From: Ideonella sp. | GTDB lineage: Bacteria > Pseudomonadota > Gammaproteobacteria > Burkholderiales > Burkholderiaceae_C | Assembly: GCA_015075545.1 (NCBI GenBank) | Contig: JABTUC010000001.1 | Span: forward strand, 806,001 to 870,000 | Direction: 5' to 3' | DNA length: 64,000 nucleotides | Part shown: in pieces, positions 9,641-18,032 of the stretch | How the letters are laid out: each line of letters begins with the position of its first letter | Position numbering within the stretch: the first letter of the stretch is position 1 | The notes under the pieces: model-generated | The model's database searches: none | What the model saw: the letters and a program-made list of their open reading frames with translations, nothing else | Told to the model about the DNA's origin: nothing | Translations under genes and position numbers: made by a program

Positions 9641-10813
9641 ATGAAGATCACCCGCATCGAACTGATCCCGACCTCCTTCCCGTTGCGCAAGCCTTTCGTC
9701 ATGTCGGGCGCCAGGATCACGAGCATCGATTCGGTGGTGATCAAGATGCACACCGACGAAGGCATCGTGGGCATCGGCGAAACCGGCGACACCTCGCCCT
9801 GGTACATCGGCGACAGCCAGGATTCGGTCATCGAGGTCATTCGCAAGGTCGTCGCGCCGCAGATCGTGCTCGGCGAGGACCCGTTCAGAATCGAACTGAT
9901 CGTGGCCCGGATGGACTACGCGGTGCGCCACAACTACCAGGCCAAGGCACTGATCGACTTTGCGCTGCACGACATCGTGGGCAAGAGGCTCGGCGTGCCC
10001 GTGTATCAACTGCTCGGCGGACTGAGCCAGGAGAAGATCCCGCTGATGAAGGTGCTGGGCGCTGGCGACACCACGGCCTTGATCAAGGAGGCGCGCAGTG
10101 CACTCGCCGCAGGCTTCAAGAGCATCAAGCTCAAGGCGGCGGCGCAGTCGCTGCAGCAGGATGTCGAGATGGTGAAGGCCGCGCGCGAGGCGCTCGGGCC
10201 CGAGGTGCGCATCATCATCGACGCCAACGCCGGCTGGCAGTACTTCGAAGCGCTCGAGGTGCTGAGGCAGGTCGAGCGCTACAACCTCACCTACGTCGAG
10301 CAGCCGCTGCCCTGGTGGGACATCGACGGCATGGCTCGCCTGCGCAAGCAGGTTCGCGTGCCGATCTTCGCCGACGAATCGGCGGTCGAGCTTGCGCAGG
10401 TGGCCGAGTGCATCAGGAAAGAAGCGGTCGACGGTTTCATGATCAAGATCGCCAAGGTCGGCGGTTTCCTCAAGGCGCAGAAATGGGTCGCCCTGGCCAA
10501 GACCGCCGGGCTGCCGGTCACCAGCGGTTGCTTCAAGGGCTCGGGCATCGAGGCCGCGACTTACGCGCACTTTCTCGCGGCCACCGAGTGGATGGGCAGG
10601 ATGGAACAGGGCAACCTGGGCCCGCTGGAGAACTTCGAGATCCTCGACACTGTGTCGGTGGACATCACCGACGACCTCGCCAAGAAACTGCCTCGGTACG
10701 AAGGCGGCCACATCCATCCACCGCACGGCCCGGGCCTGGGCGTGGAGCTGAACGAAGCGGTCATCGAACGGCTCGTCACCCCCGGCAAAGCGCGGGTCGT
10801 ATTGACCCGCTGA
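9641..10813 (+). CDS. Mandelate racemase/muconate lactonizing enzyme family protein (MLE subgroup)
   Basis: Enolase-superfamily enzyme of 390 aa. All subgroup residues are visible: the lysine pair K163-L-K165, metal ligands D194 (in DANAG), E220 (in EQPL) and D245 (in ADES), and the opposite-face lysine K269 (in IKIAKVGG). Lysines on both faces place it with the muconate-cycloisomerase/dipeptide-epimerase/o-succinylbenzoate-synthase subgroup rather than mandelate racemases, which use a His-Asp dyad. These enzymes abstract a proton alpha to a carboxylate. Its neighbours (SDR, Fe-ADH, TRAP importer) suggest a carboxylic-acid catabolic step, but the substrate is not identifiable here. Confidence 0.88.
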   Translation: MKITRIELIPTSFPLRKPFVMSGARITSIDSVVIKMHTDEGIVGIGETGDTSPWYIGDSQDSVIEVIRKVVAPQIVLGEDPFRIELIVARMDYAVRHNYQAKALIDFALHDIVGKRLGVPVYQLLGGLSQEKIPLMKVLGAGDTTALIKEARSALAAGFKSIKLKAAAQSLQQDVEMVKAAREALGPEVRIIIDANAGWQYFEALEVLRQVERYNLTYVEQPLPWWDIDGMARLRKQVRVPIFADESAVELAQVAECIRKEAVDGFMIKIAKVGGFLKAQKWVALAKTAGLPVTSGCFKGSGIEAATYAHFLAATEWMGRMEQGNLGPLENFEILDTVSVDITDDLAKKLPRYEGGHIHPPHGPGLGVELNEAVIERLVTPGKARVVLTR

Positions 10814-10832
10814 CCACAGCACCGAGGTTGCC

Positions 10833-11633
10833 ATGAGGCTTCGCGACAAGGTGGCCATCGTGACGGGCGGCGGCTCGGGCATCGGCAAGGCCATCGCCGA
10901 GCTTTTCGCCGCCGCCGGCGCGAAGCTGGTCGTCGCGTCGCGCAACCTGCAGGCGCTGGAGCAGACGGCGCGCGAGATCCGCTCCAGCGGTGGCGCGGCG
11001 CTGGCGGTGCAGGCCGATCTCACTGTCGAAGAACAGGTGCGACACCTGGTGCATCGCTGTGTCGATGACTTCGGCGGCGTCGACATCCTGGTCAACAACA
11101 GCGCGGCCATGATTCCCGACGAGGTCGAGGTGGCCGACATGACGCTGGACCACTGGAACAAGGTGCTTGGCGTCAACCTCACGGGCACCATGCTGTGCTG
11201 CCGCGAGGCGCTCCAGGTGATGATGCCCAAGCGCACCGGCAGCATCGTCAACGTCAGCAGCATCGCCGGCGTGATCGGGAACCCGAAGCGCAGCCCCTAC
11301 AGCGCATCGAAGTGGGCGGTCAACGGACTGACCGAAACCCTGGCGATCGAAGCAGGCCCGCACAACATCCGCGTCAACAGCCTGTCGCCCGCGGCGACGC
11401 GCACCGAGCGCTTCGAGGCCGCGGTGCGGGCCCGCGCCGAACGCTTCGGCACTTCGTTCGAAGACCTGATGGCCAAGATCCTGAGCCATTACTCGATGCG
11501 CCGCCTGGCCGAACCGATGGAGGTCGCCAGGGCCGCGCTCTTCCTGGCCTCGGACGAGAGCAGCGCGATCACGGGGCAGAACCTGATCGTCAGTTGCGGA
11601 TTCCACATGCTCAATCCAACGGAAATCCGCTGA
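10833..11633 (+). CDS. SDR family NAD(P)-dependent oxidoreductase
   Basis: Classical short-chain dehydrogenase/reductase, 266 aa. It has the nucleotide-binding TGGGSGIG at residues 11-18, the NNSA motif in strand 4, and the catalytic set S143, Y156, K160 (in YSASK). It probably oxidises or reduces a hydroxyl/keto group of the operon's substrate. It starts 19 bases after the enolase stop, with GAGGTTGCC before the ATG. After R18 in the first Rossmann unit no acidic residue ends strand 2 (the sequence is VVASRN), which leans toward NADP(H), though this is weak evidence. Confidence 0.88.
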   Translation: MRLRDKVAIVTGGGSGIGKAIAELFAAAGAKLVVASRNLQALEQTAREIRSSGGAALAVQADLTVEEQVRHLVHRCVDDFGGVDILVNNSAAMIPDEVEVADMTLDHWNKVLGVNLTGTMLCCREALQVMMPKRTGSIVNVSSIAGVIGNPKRSPYSASKWAVNGLTETLAIEAGPHNIRVNSLSPAATRTERFEAAVRARAERFGTSFEDLMAKILSHYSMRRLAEPMEVARAALFLASDESSAITGQNLIVSCGFHMLNPTEIR

Positions 11634-11646
11634 CCCGCATCGAAGC

Positions 11647-12819
11647 ATGACGGCGACCGGCACCATCCGTCTGACGGCCCCCGCGCAAGTGGTGTACGGA
11701 CGTCCGTGCGCCGACGTCATCGGGGAGGAAGCCGCCCGACGCGATGCGCGCCGGGTGTTCTTGCTGACGACGGCATCGATCGGCCGGAAGACGCGGGAGA
11801 TCGATCGGATCAGGGCCAGGCTCGGTCAGCGCTTTGCCGCGGCCTACGACGCCGTTCCCGCCCACGCACCCACCGACGCGACCCTCGAAGCGGCCGCGCT
11901 GGCGCGCCGCGTCGGGGTCGATCTGCTGGTGACGGTCGGCGGCAGCTCGGTGACCGACGCCGGCAAGCTCCTGTCGCTGTGCCTCGAGCACGACCTGACT
12001 GCGCCCGACCAACTCGAGCCCTATCGTTTCTCGCTCGACGAGCGAGGGCGCATGGTGGTGCCGCAGTTCGCCGCGCCCCGCCTCGGCGTGATCGCCGTGC
12101 CCACCACGCTGTCGGGCTCGGAGTTCACCGCCATTGCCGGTGCCAAGAACCGGAGCAAGGGCATCAAGGAAGGCTACAAGCATCCGGCGCTCGCGCCGCA
12201 GATGGTGATCCTCGACCCGGCCATCACCGTGCACACGCCCGCATGGCTGTGGCTGTCGTCGGGCGTGCGCGCCCTGGATCATGCGCTGGAGACGCTCGGA
12301 TCGCTGCAATCGAACGACTTCTGCGACGGCATCGCCGAGAGCGCGCTGCGGCTGCTGTTCGAAGGCCTTGCTCTGGTGAAGCGCGATCCGGCCGACTCGA
12401 ACGCCAGACTGAAGTGCCAGTTCGGCATGTGGCACTCGTTGCTGCCGGGCGCCGCCGGCGTCCCGATGGGCGTCAGCCATGCCATCGGACACGTGCTCGG
12501 CGGGCTGCTCGAAGTGCCGCACGGCTACACGTCGTGCGTCATCGCACCGGCGGCATTGCGCTTCAACGAATCGTGCAACGGCAACAAGCAGCAGCGGATC
12601 GCCGCAGCCATCGGTCATCCGCGCGAGCGCGCCGCCGATCTGATCGGCTCCTTCGTTCGCCAGCTGGGTTTGCCTTCGACCCTGCGCGAAGTGGGCGTCG
12701 ATCGCTCGCGCTTCGACAGCATCGCCCGCGAGTGCATGGACGAGCCGTGGATCTACACCAACGCAAGGCCCATCGAAGGGCCCGAGCAGATCGTCGAGAT
12801 ACTGGACATGGCAGCGTGA
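11647..12819 (+). CDS. Iron-containing alcohol dehydrogenase / maleylacetate reductase family protein
   Basis: 390-aa family III (Fe-ADH) dehydrogenase. It shows the nucleotide-binding segment VGGSSVTDAGK (GGGS type), PTTLSGSEFT, and the metal-ligand region: the Asp/His of RALDHALE and the histidines of GVSHAIGH and PHGY. Family members reduce maleylacetate or oxidise alcohols. Coupling with a cycloisomerase-type enolase recalls chloroaromatic pathways (muconate cycloisomerase plus maleylacetate reductase), but no ring-cleavage dioxygenase or dienelactone hydrolase is in the window. It starts 13 bases after the SDR stop, so the genes are co-transcribed. Confidence 0.82.
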   Translation: MTATGTIRLTAPAQVVYGRPCADVIGEEAARRDARRVFLLTTASIGRKTREIDRIRARLGQRFAAAYDAVPAHAPTDATLEAAALARRVGVDLLVTVGGSSVTDAGKLLSLCLEHDLTAPDQLEPYRFSLDERGRMVVPQFAAPRLGVIAVPTTLSGSEFTAIAGAKNRSKGIKEGYKHPALAPQMVILDPAITVHTPAWLWLSSGVRALDHALETLGSLQSNDFCDGIAESALRLLFEGLALVKRDPADSNARLKCQFGMWHSLLPGAAGVPMGVSHAIGHVLGGLLEVPHGYTSCVIAPAALRFNESCNGNKQQRIAAAIGHPRERAADLIGSFVRQLGLPSTLREVGVDRSRFDSIARECMDEPWIYTNARPIEGPEQIVEILDMAA

Positions 12820-12865
12820 AGCTGCCGCCGCCCGAGCACCGCCACCACCAACGAAACGCTCGATC

Positions 12866-13816
12866 ATGGCATTCAAGGAAGTCAGCGCGATCTACAAGTG
12901 CATGGACATCCTGGATCTGCTGGCGCGCAACAACGCGCCGGTCGGGATCAGCGAGATCGTCGCTGCCACGGGCCTGAACAAGAGCACCGTCTACAACATC
13001 CTTCATTCGCTGGTCGACCTGACCGTGCTGCACAAGACCGGCGGCAAGTACTACTTCGGGCCCAAGTTCTTCCTGCTCGGCCAGGCCATCGATTACGAGA
13101 GCCTGCTGAGCAGCCGCGTCCAGCCGCTGCTCGAATCGTTCACCGAGCGGACTCGATTGACCACCAGCCTGGGCATCCGCTCGGGGCTCAAGCTGATCGT
13201 GCTCAACCGCACGGTGGTGCCAGGTGGCATCGACGTGATCAACAAGTCGAAGTCGCGGCCTCTGTTGGACGGCGTGCACGGCATGGCCGCACTGTCGTTA
13301 CTTCCCGACAGCGAGATCGAGGCGATCCTCGATCGCAGCGAGTTGGAGAAGTTCACGCCGAAAACGCTGACCGACAAGCGACGCTACCTGCGCCGGATCG
13401 AAGAAATTCGCCAGACTGGGTGGGCCACCGAGCGCGAGGAGTATCACCCTGGCATCTGGGCCGCCGCCGTGGCTTTCATGGTGCCGTTTCTCGGCACCCA
13501 GGCCGTCATCTGGACCTTCGGCCTCGACGCACGCATCAGCGACGAAAACATCCGCGCACACGCTGCGAGTCTGCGCAGCATGGTCGACCGGATCGAGGCC
13601 GAGTCCCGCGTCATGAATGGCTCCTGGGCCACAGCCGCGGCGGCCGATGAAATCCGGGACTCCTCCGGCTTGCGCGGGGGCCGGTCACCGCCGCAAGTCG
13701 AACGCCATGCCGGACAGACGGCACGCCTGCGGTCGCCTGCCAAGAAGACCGTACCAGACAAGCCCAAGACTGCCGGCACGATTCCGGCGAGAAGTGCGAA
13801 GCATCCATCCAGGTAA
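12866..13816 (+). CDS. IclR family transcriptional regulator with a long basic C-terminal tail
   Basis: 316-aa regulator. The N-terminal winged helix has the HTH core VGISEIVAATGLNKSTVYNIL (about residues 27-47) and wing GGKYYFGPKFFLLG. The effector domain follows (TTSLGIRSGLKLIVLNR; DGVHGMAALS; REEYHPGIWAAAVAF) and ends near residue 250. IclR proteins are usually 250-270 aa; here about 60 more residues, rich in Arg/Lys/Pro/Ser and without visible domains, extend the C terminus. The gene is within the operon, 16 bases before dctP. The palindrome at 9075-9090 is a candidate target. Confidence 0.87.
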   Translation: MAFKEVSAIYKCMDILDLLARNNAPVGISEIVAATGLNKSTVYNILHSLVDLTVLHKTGGKYYFGPKFFLLGQAIDYESLLSSRVQPLLESFTERTRLTTSLGIRSGLKLIVLNRTVVPGGIDVINKSKSRPLLDGVHGMAALSLLPDSEIEAILDRSELEKFTPKTLTDKRRYLRRIEEIRQTGWATEREEYHPGIWAAAVAFMVPFLGTQAVIWTFGLDARISDENIRAHAASLRSMVDRIEAESRVMNGSWATAAAADEIRDSSGLRGGRSPPQVERHAGQTARLRSPAKKTVPDKPKTAGTIPARSAKHPSR

Positions 13817-13832
13817 GAAAGAGGGGATCGCG

Positions 13833-14858
13833 ATGAAGACGATGAAAGCCGCCACGACCTCAGCCCTGCTCGTCCTCGGGCTCGCCTGCTCCTGGCCCAG
13901 CGTGGCCCAGGAGGCGAGCATCACCCTGCGCTACTCGAACATGTTCCCTTCCAGCGATCCGCTGTCGATCGTCGCGGAAGACTGGGGCAAGGAAGTCGAG
14001 AAGCGAACCGAAGGCGCGGTTCGGGTGAAGTACTACCCCGCCTCGACACTCACGCCGCCGAGCCAGACCTACGAAAGCGTGGTCAAGGGGGTGGTCGACG
14101 TGGGCAATGCGCTGATGGGTTACTCGAAGGGCAGATTTCCCTTGATGGCGGGCCTGTGGGAGAACCCGTTCGAGTATCCCGACGGCCTCACCAGCACGCG
14201 CATCTGCAACGCGGCCTACGACAAGTTCAAGCCCAAAGAGCTCGACAACGTGAAGGTGATGTACTTCAACGCCGGCCCCGAGGCAGCGCTGCTGACGGTG
14301 AAGAAGCCGCTGGTCGCGCTCGACGACCTGAAGGGCCTGCGCATCCGCAGCCTCGACGCCAACGCGCGGATCCTCTCGTTCTTCGGCGCGACGACGATCG
14401 CCATGCCGCAGCCGGAGGTGTACGACGCGCTGTCCAAGGGCATGGTCGACGGCGTCGCCTCGGTCTACTCCAACCTGAAGTCGTTCAAGACCGCCGACAT
14501 CCTGAGGTACAGCCTCGACGTGCGCGGCATGGCGTTCACCGGCATGTTCGTCGTCGCGATGAACAAGGACAAGTGGAACAGCATTCCGTCGAAGTACCAG
14601 AAGATCATCGAGGAGATCAACCGCGAGTGGGTCGGCAAGCACGCCAGGGCCCACGACGCCGTCGAGGAGGAGGGTCGCAGATACGCCGCCAGCCGTGGCA
14701 TCACCATCACCCGCATCACGCCGCAGGAGCAGGCGAAGTGGAACGCCAAGGCCCAGGTTCTCTACGATGACTACGTCGCGAATACCAAGCAAAAGGGCCT
14801 GCCCGGCGAAGAACTGCTGCAGTTCGTGCGCGAGCAACTGAAGACCGCACCCAGGTAG
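13833..14858 (+). CDS. dctP: TRAP transporter substrate-binding protein (DctP family)
   Basis: 341-aa periplasmic receptor of a tripartite ATP-independent transporter, delivering organic acids to DctQM. It has a Sec signal peptide (MKTMKAATTSALLVLGLACSW... with cleavage likely after SVA or AQA). The family core is present: GLRIRS near residue 170, then FFGATTIAMPQPEVYDALSKGMVDG, where the conserved Arg that salt-bridges the substrate carboxylate is expected. ATG 13833 follows AAGAAAGAGGGG, a strong ribosome site. Being between the IclR gene and the permease genes ties the transporter to the catabolic operon, so its ligand is probably the pathway substrate. Confidence 0.92.
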   Translation: MKTMKAATTSALLVLGLACSWPSVAQEASITLRYSNMFPSSDPLSIVAEDWGKEVEKRTEGAVRVKYYPASTLTPPSQTYESVVKGVVDVGNALMGYSKGRFPLMAGLWENPFEYPDGLTSTRICNAAYDKFKPKELDNVKVMYFNAGPEAALLTVKKPLVALDDLKGLRIRSLDANARILSFFGATTIAMPQPEVYDALSKGMVDGVASVYSNLKSFKTADILRYSLDVRGMAFTGMFVVAMNKDKWNSIPSKYQKIIEEINREWVGKHARAHDAVEEEGRRYAASRGITITRITPQEQAKWNAKAQVLYDDYVANTKQKGLPGEELLQFVREQLKTAPR

Positions 14859-14878
14859 CAGCACGCGAGGGCCCTCAC

Positions 14879-15397
14879 GTGGCTTCGTCGCACGCCCTCG
14901 AGGGCGCCGCCGTGCGCGGATTTGCCGCGTGGTGCGGCAAGGTCTCGGCCTGGATGGCCACGCTGGCCGCGGGCCTGGTGTATGCCATGGTGCTGCTGAC
15001 GGTCGCCGACGTGACGATGCGGTATTTCGGCCATCCGATCCTCGGCTCGTACGAGCTGGTCGGCCTGATGGGTGCCGGCGTGGTCGGGCTGGCGATGCCG
15101 AAGACCTCGCTCGACCGCGGCCACGTCGAGGTCGACCTGCTGACCAACGCGTTGTCGCGTACGGCTCGCGTGGCCCTGCTCGTCGTCACGCGGCTGCTCG
15201 CCATCGCCTTGTTCGCGCTGCTGGCCTGGTACCTGATCCAGGATGGCATCGAGTCGCAAGCCAGCGGCCTGGTGTCTTCGCTGCTGCAGATTCCGGAGTA
15301 CTACCTGGTCTACGCGCTGGCGGTTTGCAGCACGGTGCAGTGCCTGGCGTTGGCCGCCGACCTGACCGCCCGCCTGAGCGACGGGGGGCCACGATGA
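14879..15397 (+). CDS. dctQ: TRAP transporter small permease (DctQ family)
   Basis: 172-aa protein with four predicted membrane helices, as expected for the small TRAP subunit: WMATLAAGLVYAMVLLTVADVTMRYF, then a conserved LGSYELVGLMGAGVVGLAMP segment, then two further hydrophobic helices. DctQ bridges the receptor and the large permease. It starts at GTG 14879, 20 bases after dctP, and its stop overlaps the dctM start by four bases (ATGA), indicating translational coupling. Confidence 0.88.
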   Translation: MASSHALEGAAVRGFAAWCGKVSAWMATLAAGLVYAMVLLTVADVTMRYFGHPILGSYELVGLMGAGVVGLAMPKTSLDRGHVEVDLLTNALSRTARVALLVVTRLLAIALFALLAWYLIQDGIESQASGLVSSLLQIPEYYLVYALAVCSTVQCLALAADLTARLSDGGPR

Positions 15398-16695
15398 CCG
15401 AAACGGCGATCGGCATCATCGGGCTGCTCGCCCTGATCGCGCTGTTCCTGACCGGCCTCGAGATGGCGTTCGCGATGGCCATCGTCGGCGTGGCCGGGTA
15501 CGCCGTGGTGGTCGGCCCCACGGCGGCGGTGAACATGCTGGCCAACGATTTCGTCGACTCGGTGCGCGCCTACGGCATCACGGTGATCCCGCTGTTCATG
15601 CTGATGGGGCAGATCGTGTTCAATGGCGGACTGGCGCGCCGGCTCTACGACAGCAGCTACAAGTTCCTCGGGCACATCCCGGGCGGGCTCGCGGTGGCCA
15701 CCGTGGTGGGCGCCGGGGTGTTCAAGGCCATGTGCGGGTCGGCCGCCGCCACCAGCGCCACCTTCGCATCGGTGGCCGTTCCCGAGATGGATCGCTTCGG
15801 CTATCGCCGCGAGCTTTCCACCGGCGTCGTGGCCACGGTGGGCACGCTGGGCATGCTGATTCCGCCGGCGGGAACGCTGATCCTGCTGGGCATCATCACC
15901 CAGCAGTCGATCGGCAAGCTGTTCGTGGCCGGTATCGTTCCCGGCATCATCCTGGCGATCCTGTTCGTCGCCGTGATCATCGGCTGGGCGCGGGTCAACC
16001 CGTCCATCGGCCCCAAGGGGCCGCGATTCCCGTGGCGCGACCGCGCCAGGGCCCTGCCCGAGCTGGCCTGGCCTGCGCTGATCTTCGTGGTGATGATCGG
16101 CGGCCTGATGAAGGGGATCTTCACGCCCACCGAGGCCGGTGCGGTCGGCGTGTTCTGCGTGCTGCTGGTCACCACCGTCAAACGCGACATCGGCCTGGCC
16201 GGGATCAAGAAGTCCACCGCCGAGGCGCTGCGCACCACCAACATGATCGTGCTGCTGATCGCCACCTCGACGATGCTGGGGCATTTCATCACCGCCGCCG
16301 ACATCCCCAACGACGTGGCGAAGTTCGTCGCCGACCTGCCGTTTCAGCGCAGCGTCACGCTGATCATCATCTTCGCGGTCTATCTGATCGGCGGCACGTT
16401 CATGGACGACCTGGCGTTCCTGATCCTGGCCACGCCGATCTTCTGGCCGGCGATGATCAAGCTCGGCTACGACCCGATCTGGTTGTGCATCACGATGTCG
16501 GTGGTGCTCGGCATCGGTTCGATCATCCCGCCGATGGCGATCTGCGTCTTCATCGTCAAGCAGGTCACCGGCGTTCCGATCGGCGTCGTCTATCGCGGCG
16601 TCTATCCGTTCCTGATCGCGCTGGTGGCCTGCCTGGCGCTGCTCTTCCTGTTTCCCGACCTCGTGCTCTATCTGCCGAGGGCGGTGATGGGATGA
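15394..16695 (+). CDS. dctM: TRAP transporter large permease (DctM family)
   Basis: 433-aa integral membrane protein, the sodium-driven translocation subunit. It contains the family's hallmark segments: GLEMAFAMAIVGVAGY near the N terminus, IPLFMLMGQIVFNGGLARRLYD, GVFKAMCGSAAATSATFASVAVPEM, IPPAGTLILLG, FTPTEAGAVGVF, and near the end GSIIPPMAICVFIVKQV. About a dozen membrane helices are expected. ATG 15394 overlaps dctQ by four bases. It ends the catabolic operon; a perfect hairpin begins at its stop codon. Confidence 0.93.
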   Translation: MTETAIGIIGLLALIALFLTGLEMAFAMAIVGVAGYAVVVGPTAAVNMLANDFVDSVRAYGITVIPLFMLMGQIVFNGGLARRLYDSSYKFLGHIPGGLAVATVVGAGVFKAMCGSAAATSATFASVAVPEMDRFGYRRELSTGVVATVGTLGMLIPPAGTLILLGIITQQSIGKLFVAGIVPGIILAILFVAVIIGWARVNPSIGPKGPRFPWRDRARALPELAWPALIFVVMIGGLMKGIFTPTEAGAVGVFCVLLVTTVKRDIGLAGIKKSTAEALRTTNMIVLLIATSTMLGHFITAADIPNDVAKFVADLPFQRSVTLIIIFAVYLIGGTFMDDLAFLILATPIFWPAMIKLGYDPIWLCITMSVVLGIGSIIPPMAICVFIVKQVTGVPIGVVYRGVYPFLIALVACLALLFLFPDLVLYLPRAVMG

Positions 16696-16723
16696 CCCCT
16701 CGCGGGCAAGCCCGCGAGGGGTC
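16694..16723. terminator. Perfect 13-bp inverted repeat between convergent dctM and livK-like genes
   Basis: GACCCCTCGCGGG and CCCGCGAGGGGTC surround a CAAG loop. The left arm starts inside the dctM stop codon. It lies between two convergent operons, so it could stop transcription from both sides. There is no T-tract, so efficiency as an intrinsic terminator is uncertain. Confidence 0.65.
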
Positions 16724-16794
16724 GACGCGCGTTCGCGCTCGAGCAGCCCGCCGCGCACGGCGCCCTCCCGGGCGCGCTGCGGCGGCAGATCACC

Positions 16795-18009
16795 CTACTT
16801 GCGCTGATCCCAGGGCGGCGCGAGCTTGAGCGACCAGCCGCCCTTCTGATGCGGGTACACCAGCATGTGACGCCCGTTCCACCACTGGTTGGCCGTGCTG
16901 GTGATCAGCGCCAGGCCGGCAGCATCGAACTTCACGTCGCCCTGCACCGTGCCCTTGAAGGCCTTGCCGACGATGGCGTCGTGCACCGCCTTGGAGTCGA
17001 CGGTGCCGGTGTTCTCGATCGCCTTCAGCAGCACCTGCGCGTTGGCGTAGAACATGCCCACGCTGGTGTTGGACTTGTTGTTGTGCTCCTTCATGTAGCG
17101 CTCGCCGAGATCCTTGGCACCGGGATACGGATAGTCCATCGACCAGAAGCCGTCGGCCAGCACGTAGTTCGACGAATCGCCCAGCGCCTCGCGAAACTCG
17201 TACGGCCAGGTGCCCTTCCAGCCGTGCAGGTACGGCACGCTGAAGTTCTGCTCCTTCATCTGGCGCACCAGCGTGATCGCGTCGACCGGGTTGCCGAACA
17301 GCAGCACCGCATCGGCGCCGCGCGCCTTCATCTTGAGGATGTAGGCCGAGTAGTCCTTGGCGCCCATCGCCCATGGCTCGTCCATCACCAGGTTGACCTT
17401 GTGCTTCTTGGCCATCGCCTTGAAGACGCCGCCGAAGCCCTGGCCGTCGGGCGAATCCTCCATCACCAGCGCCGGCTTCTTGGGCCGCTCCTTCTCGGGC
17501 AGGGTCTCCCAGATCATGAACGGCACCTCGGCGCCACCACCGGCGTCGAAGAAGAACAGCGCCGACCACTTGAACTTCTTGGGCGTCCACATGTGCGGCC
17601 ACATGGTGGTGATCATGTAGAACTTCTTGTACTTCTCGGCCGCCAGCGCGCCGGCCATGTTGAGGTCGCCGCCGTGGGTCGAGAGCAGCAGATCGACCTT
17701 CTCGATCTTGATCAGCCGCTCCATCGCATCGGTGACCTTGGCTGGATCGCTCTGGTCGTCGGCGATCACCAGCTTGACCGGCAGCTTCTTGCCGGCCTTC
17801 TTGATCATGATGCCGCCCTTGGCGTTGATGTCGGCCACCGCCTGTTCGTAGGCCCACTTCTGGTCGAGCCCGTCGGCGGCGAGTTGGCCGGTCAGCGAGA
17901 TCGGCGCCCCGATTCGGATCTCGGTGGGGGCCTGCGCCAGCGTCGCCATCGGCCACATCGCGGCCGCGGCGGCAGACGCCATCACACTCAGTGCTGCGCG
18001 TTTCTTCAT
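16795..18009 (-). CDS. ABC transporter substrate-binding protein, branched-chain amino acid type
   Basis: 404-aa periplasmic receptor of the Peripla_BP_6 (LivJ/K) type. It has a signal peptide (MKKRAALSVMASAAAAAMW... ATLAQA), then the typical opening IRIGAPISLTGQLAADG, ADINAKGGI, LVIADDQSDPAKVTDAMERLI and a STHGGDLNMAG region where ligand main-chain contacts usually lie. It is far from the leucine binders in detail and is rich in Trp/Met around the pocket, so the ligand may be an aromatic or carboxylic compound rather than an amino acid; that is inference. AGGAGA precedes ATG 18009. It is last in the ALDH-transporter operon. Confidence 0.88.
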   Translation of the reverse strand: MKKRAALSVMASAAAAAMWPMATLAQAPTEIRIGAPISLTGQLAADGLDQKWAYEQAVADINAKGGIMIKKAGKKLPVKLVIADDQSDPAKVTDAMERLIKIEKVDLLLSTHGGDLNMAGALAAEKYKKFYMITTMWPHMWTPKKFKWSALFFFDAGGGAEVPFMIWETLPEKERPKKPALVMEDSPDGQGFGGVFKAMAKKHKVNLVMDEPWAMGAKDYSAYILKMKARGADAVLLFGNPVDAITLVRQMKEQNFSVPYLHGWKGTWPYEFREALGDSSNYVLADGFWSMDYPYPGAKDLGERYMKEHNNKSNTSVGMFYANAQVLLKAIENTGTVDSKAVHDAIVGKAFKGTVQGDVKFDAAGLALITSTANQWWNGRHMLVYPHQKGGWSLKLAPPWDQRK

Positions 18010-18032
18010 TGCATGTCTCCTTGCTGGTTGAC

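Noticed and set aside
8794-9846. Possible minus-strand gene in the 8756-9117 spacer
   Set aside because: Most of the frame is antisense to the SnoaL and enolase genes; the part in the spacer is short and featureless, while the spacer carries clear regulatory structure.
9118-12819. Reading the operon as a lindane-type (LinA/LinC/LinF-like) degradation cluster
   Set aside because: The families are similar in kind (SnoaL, SDR, maleylacetate reductase), but the SnoaL protein seems to have Asn where LinA needs its catalytic Asp, and no dehalogenase or ring-cleavage gene is present.
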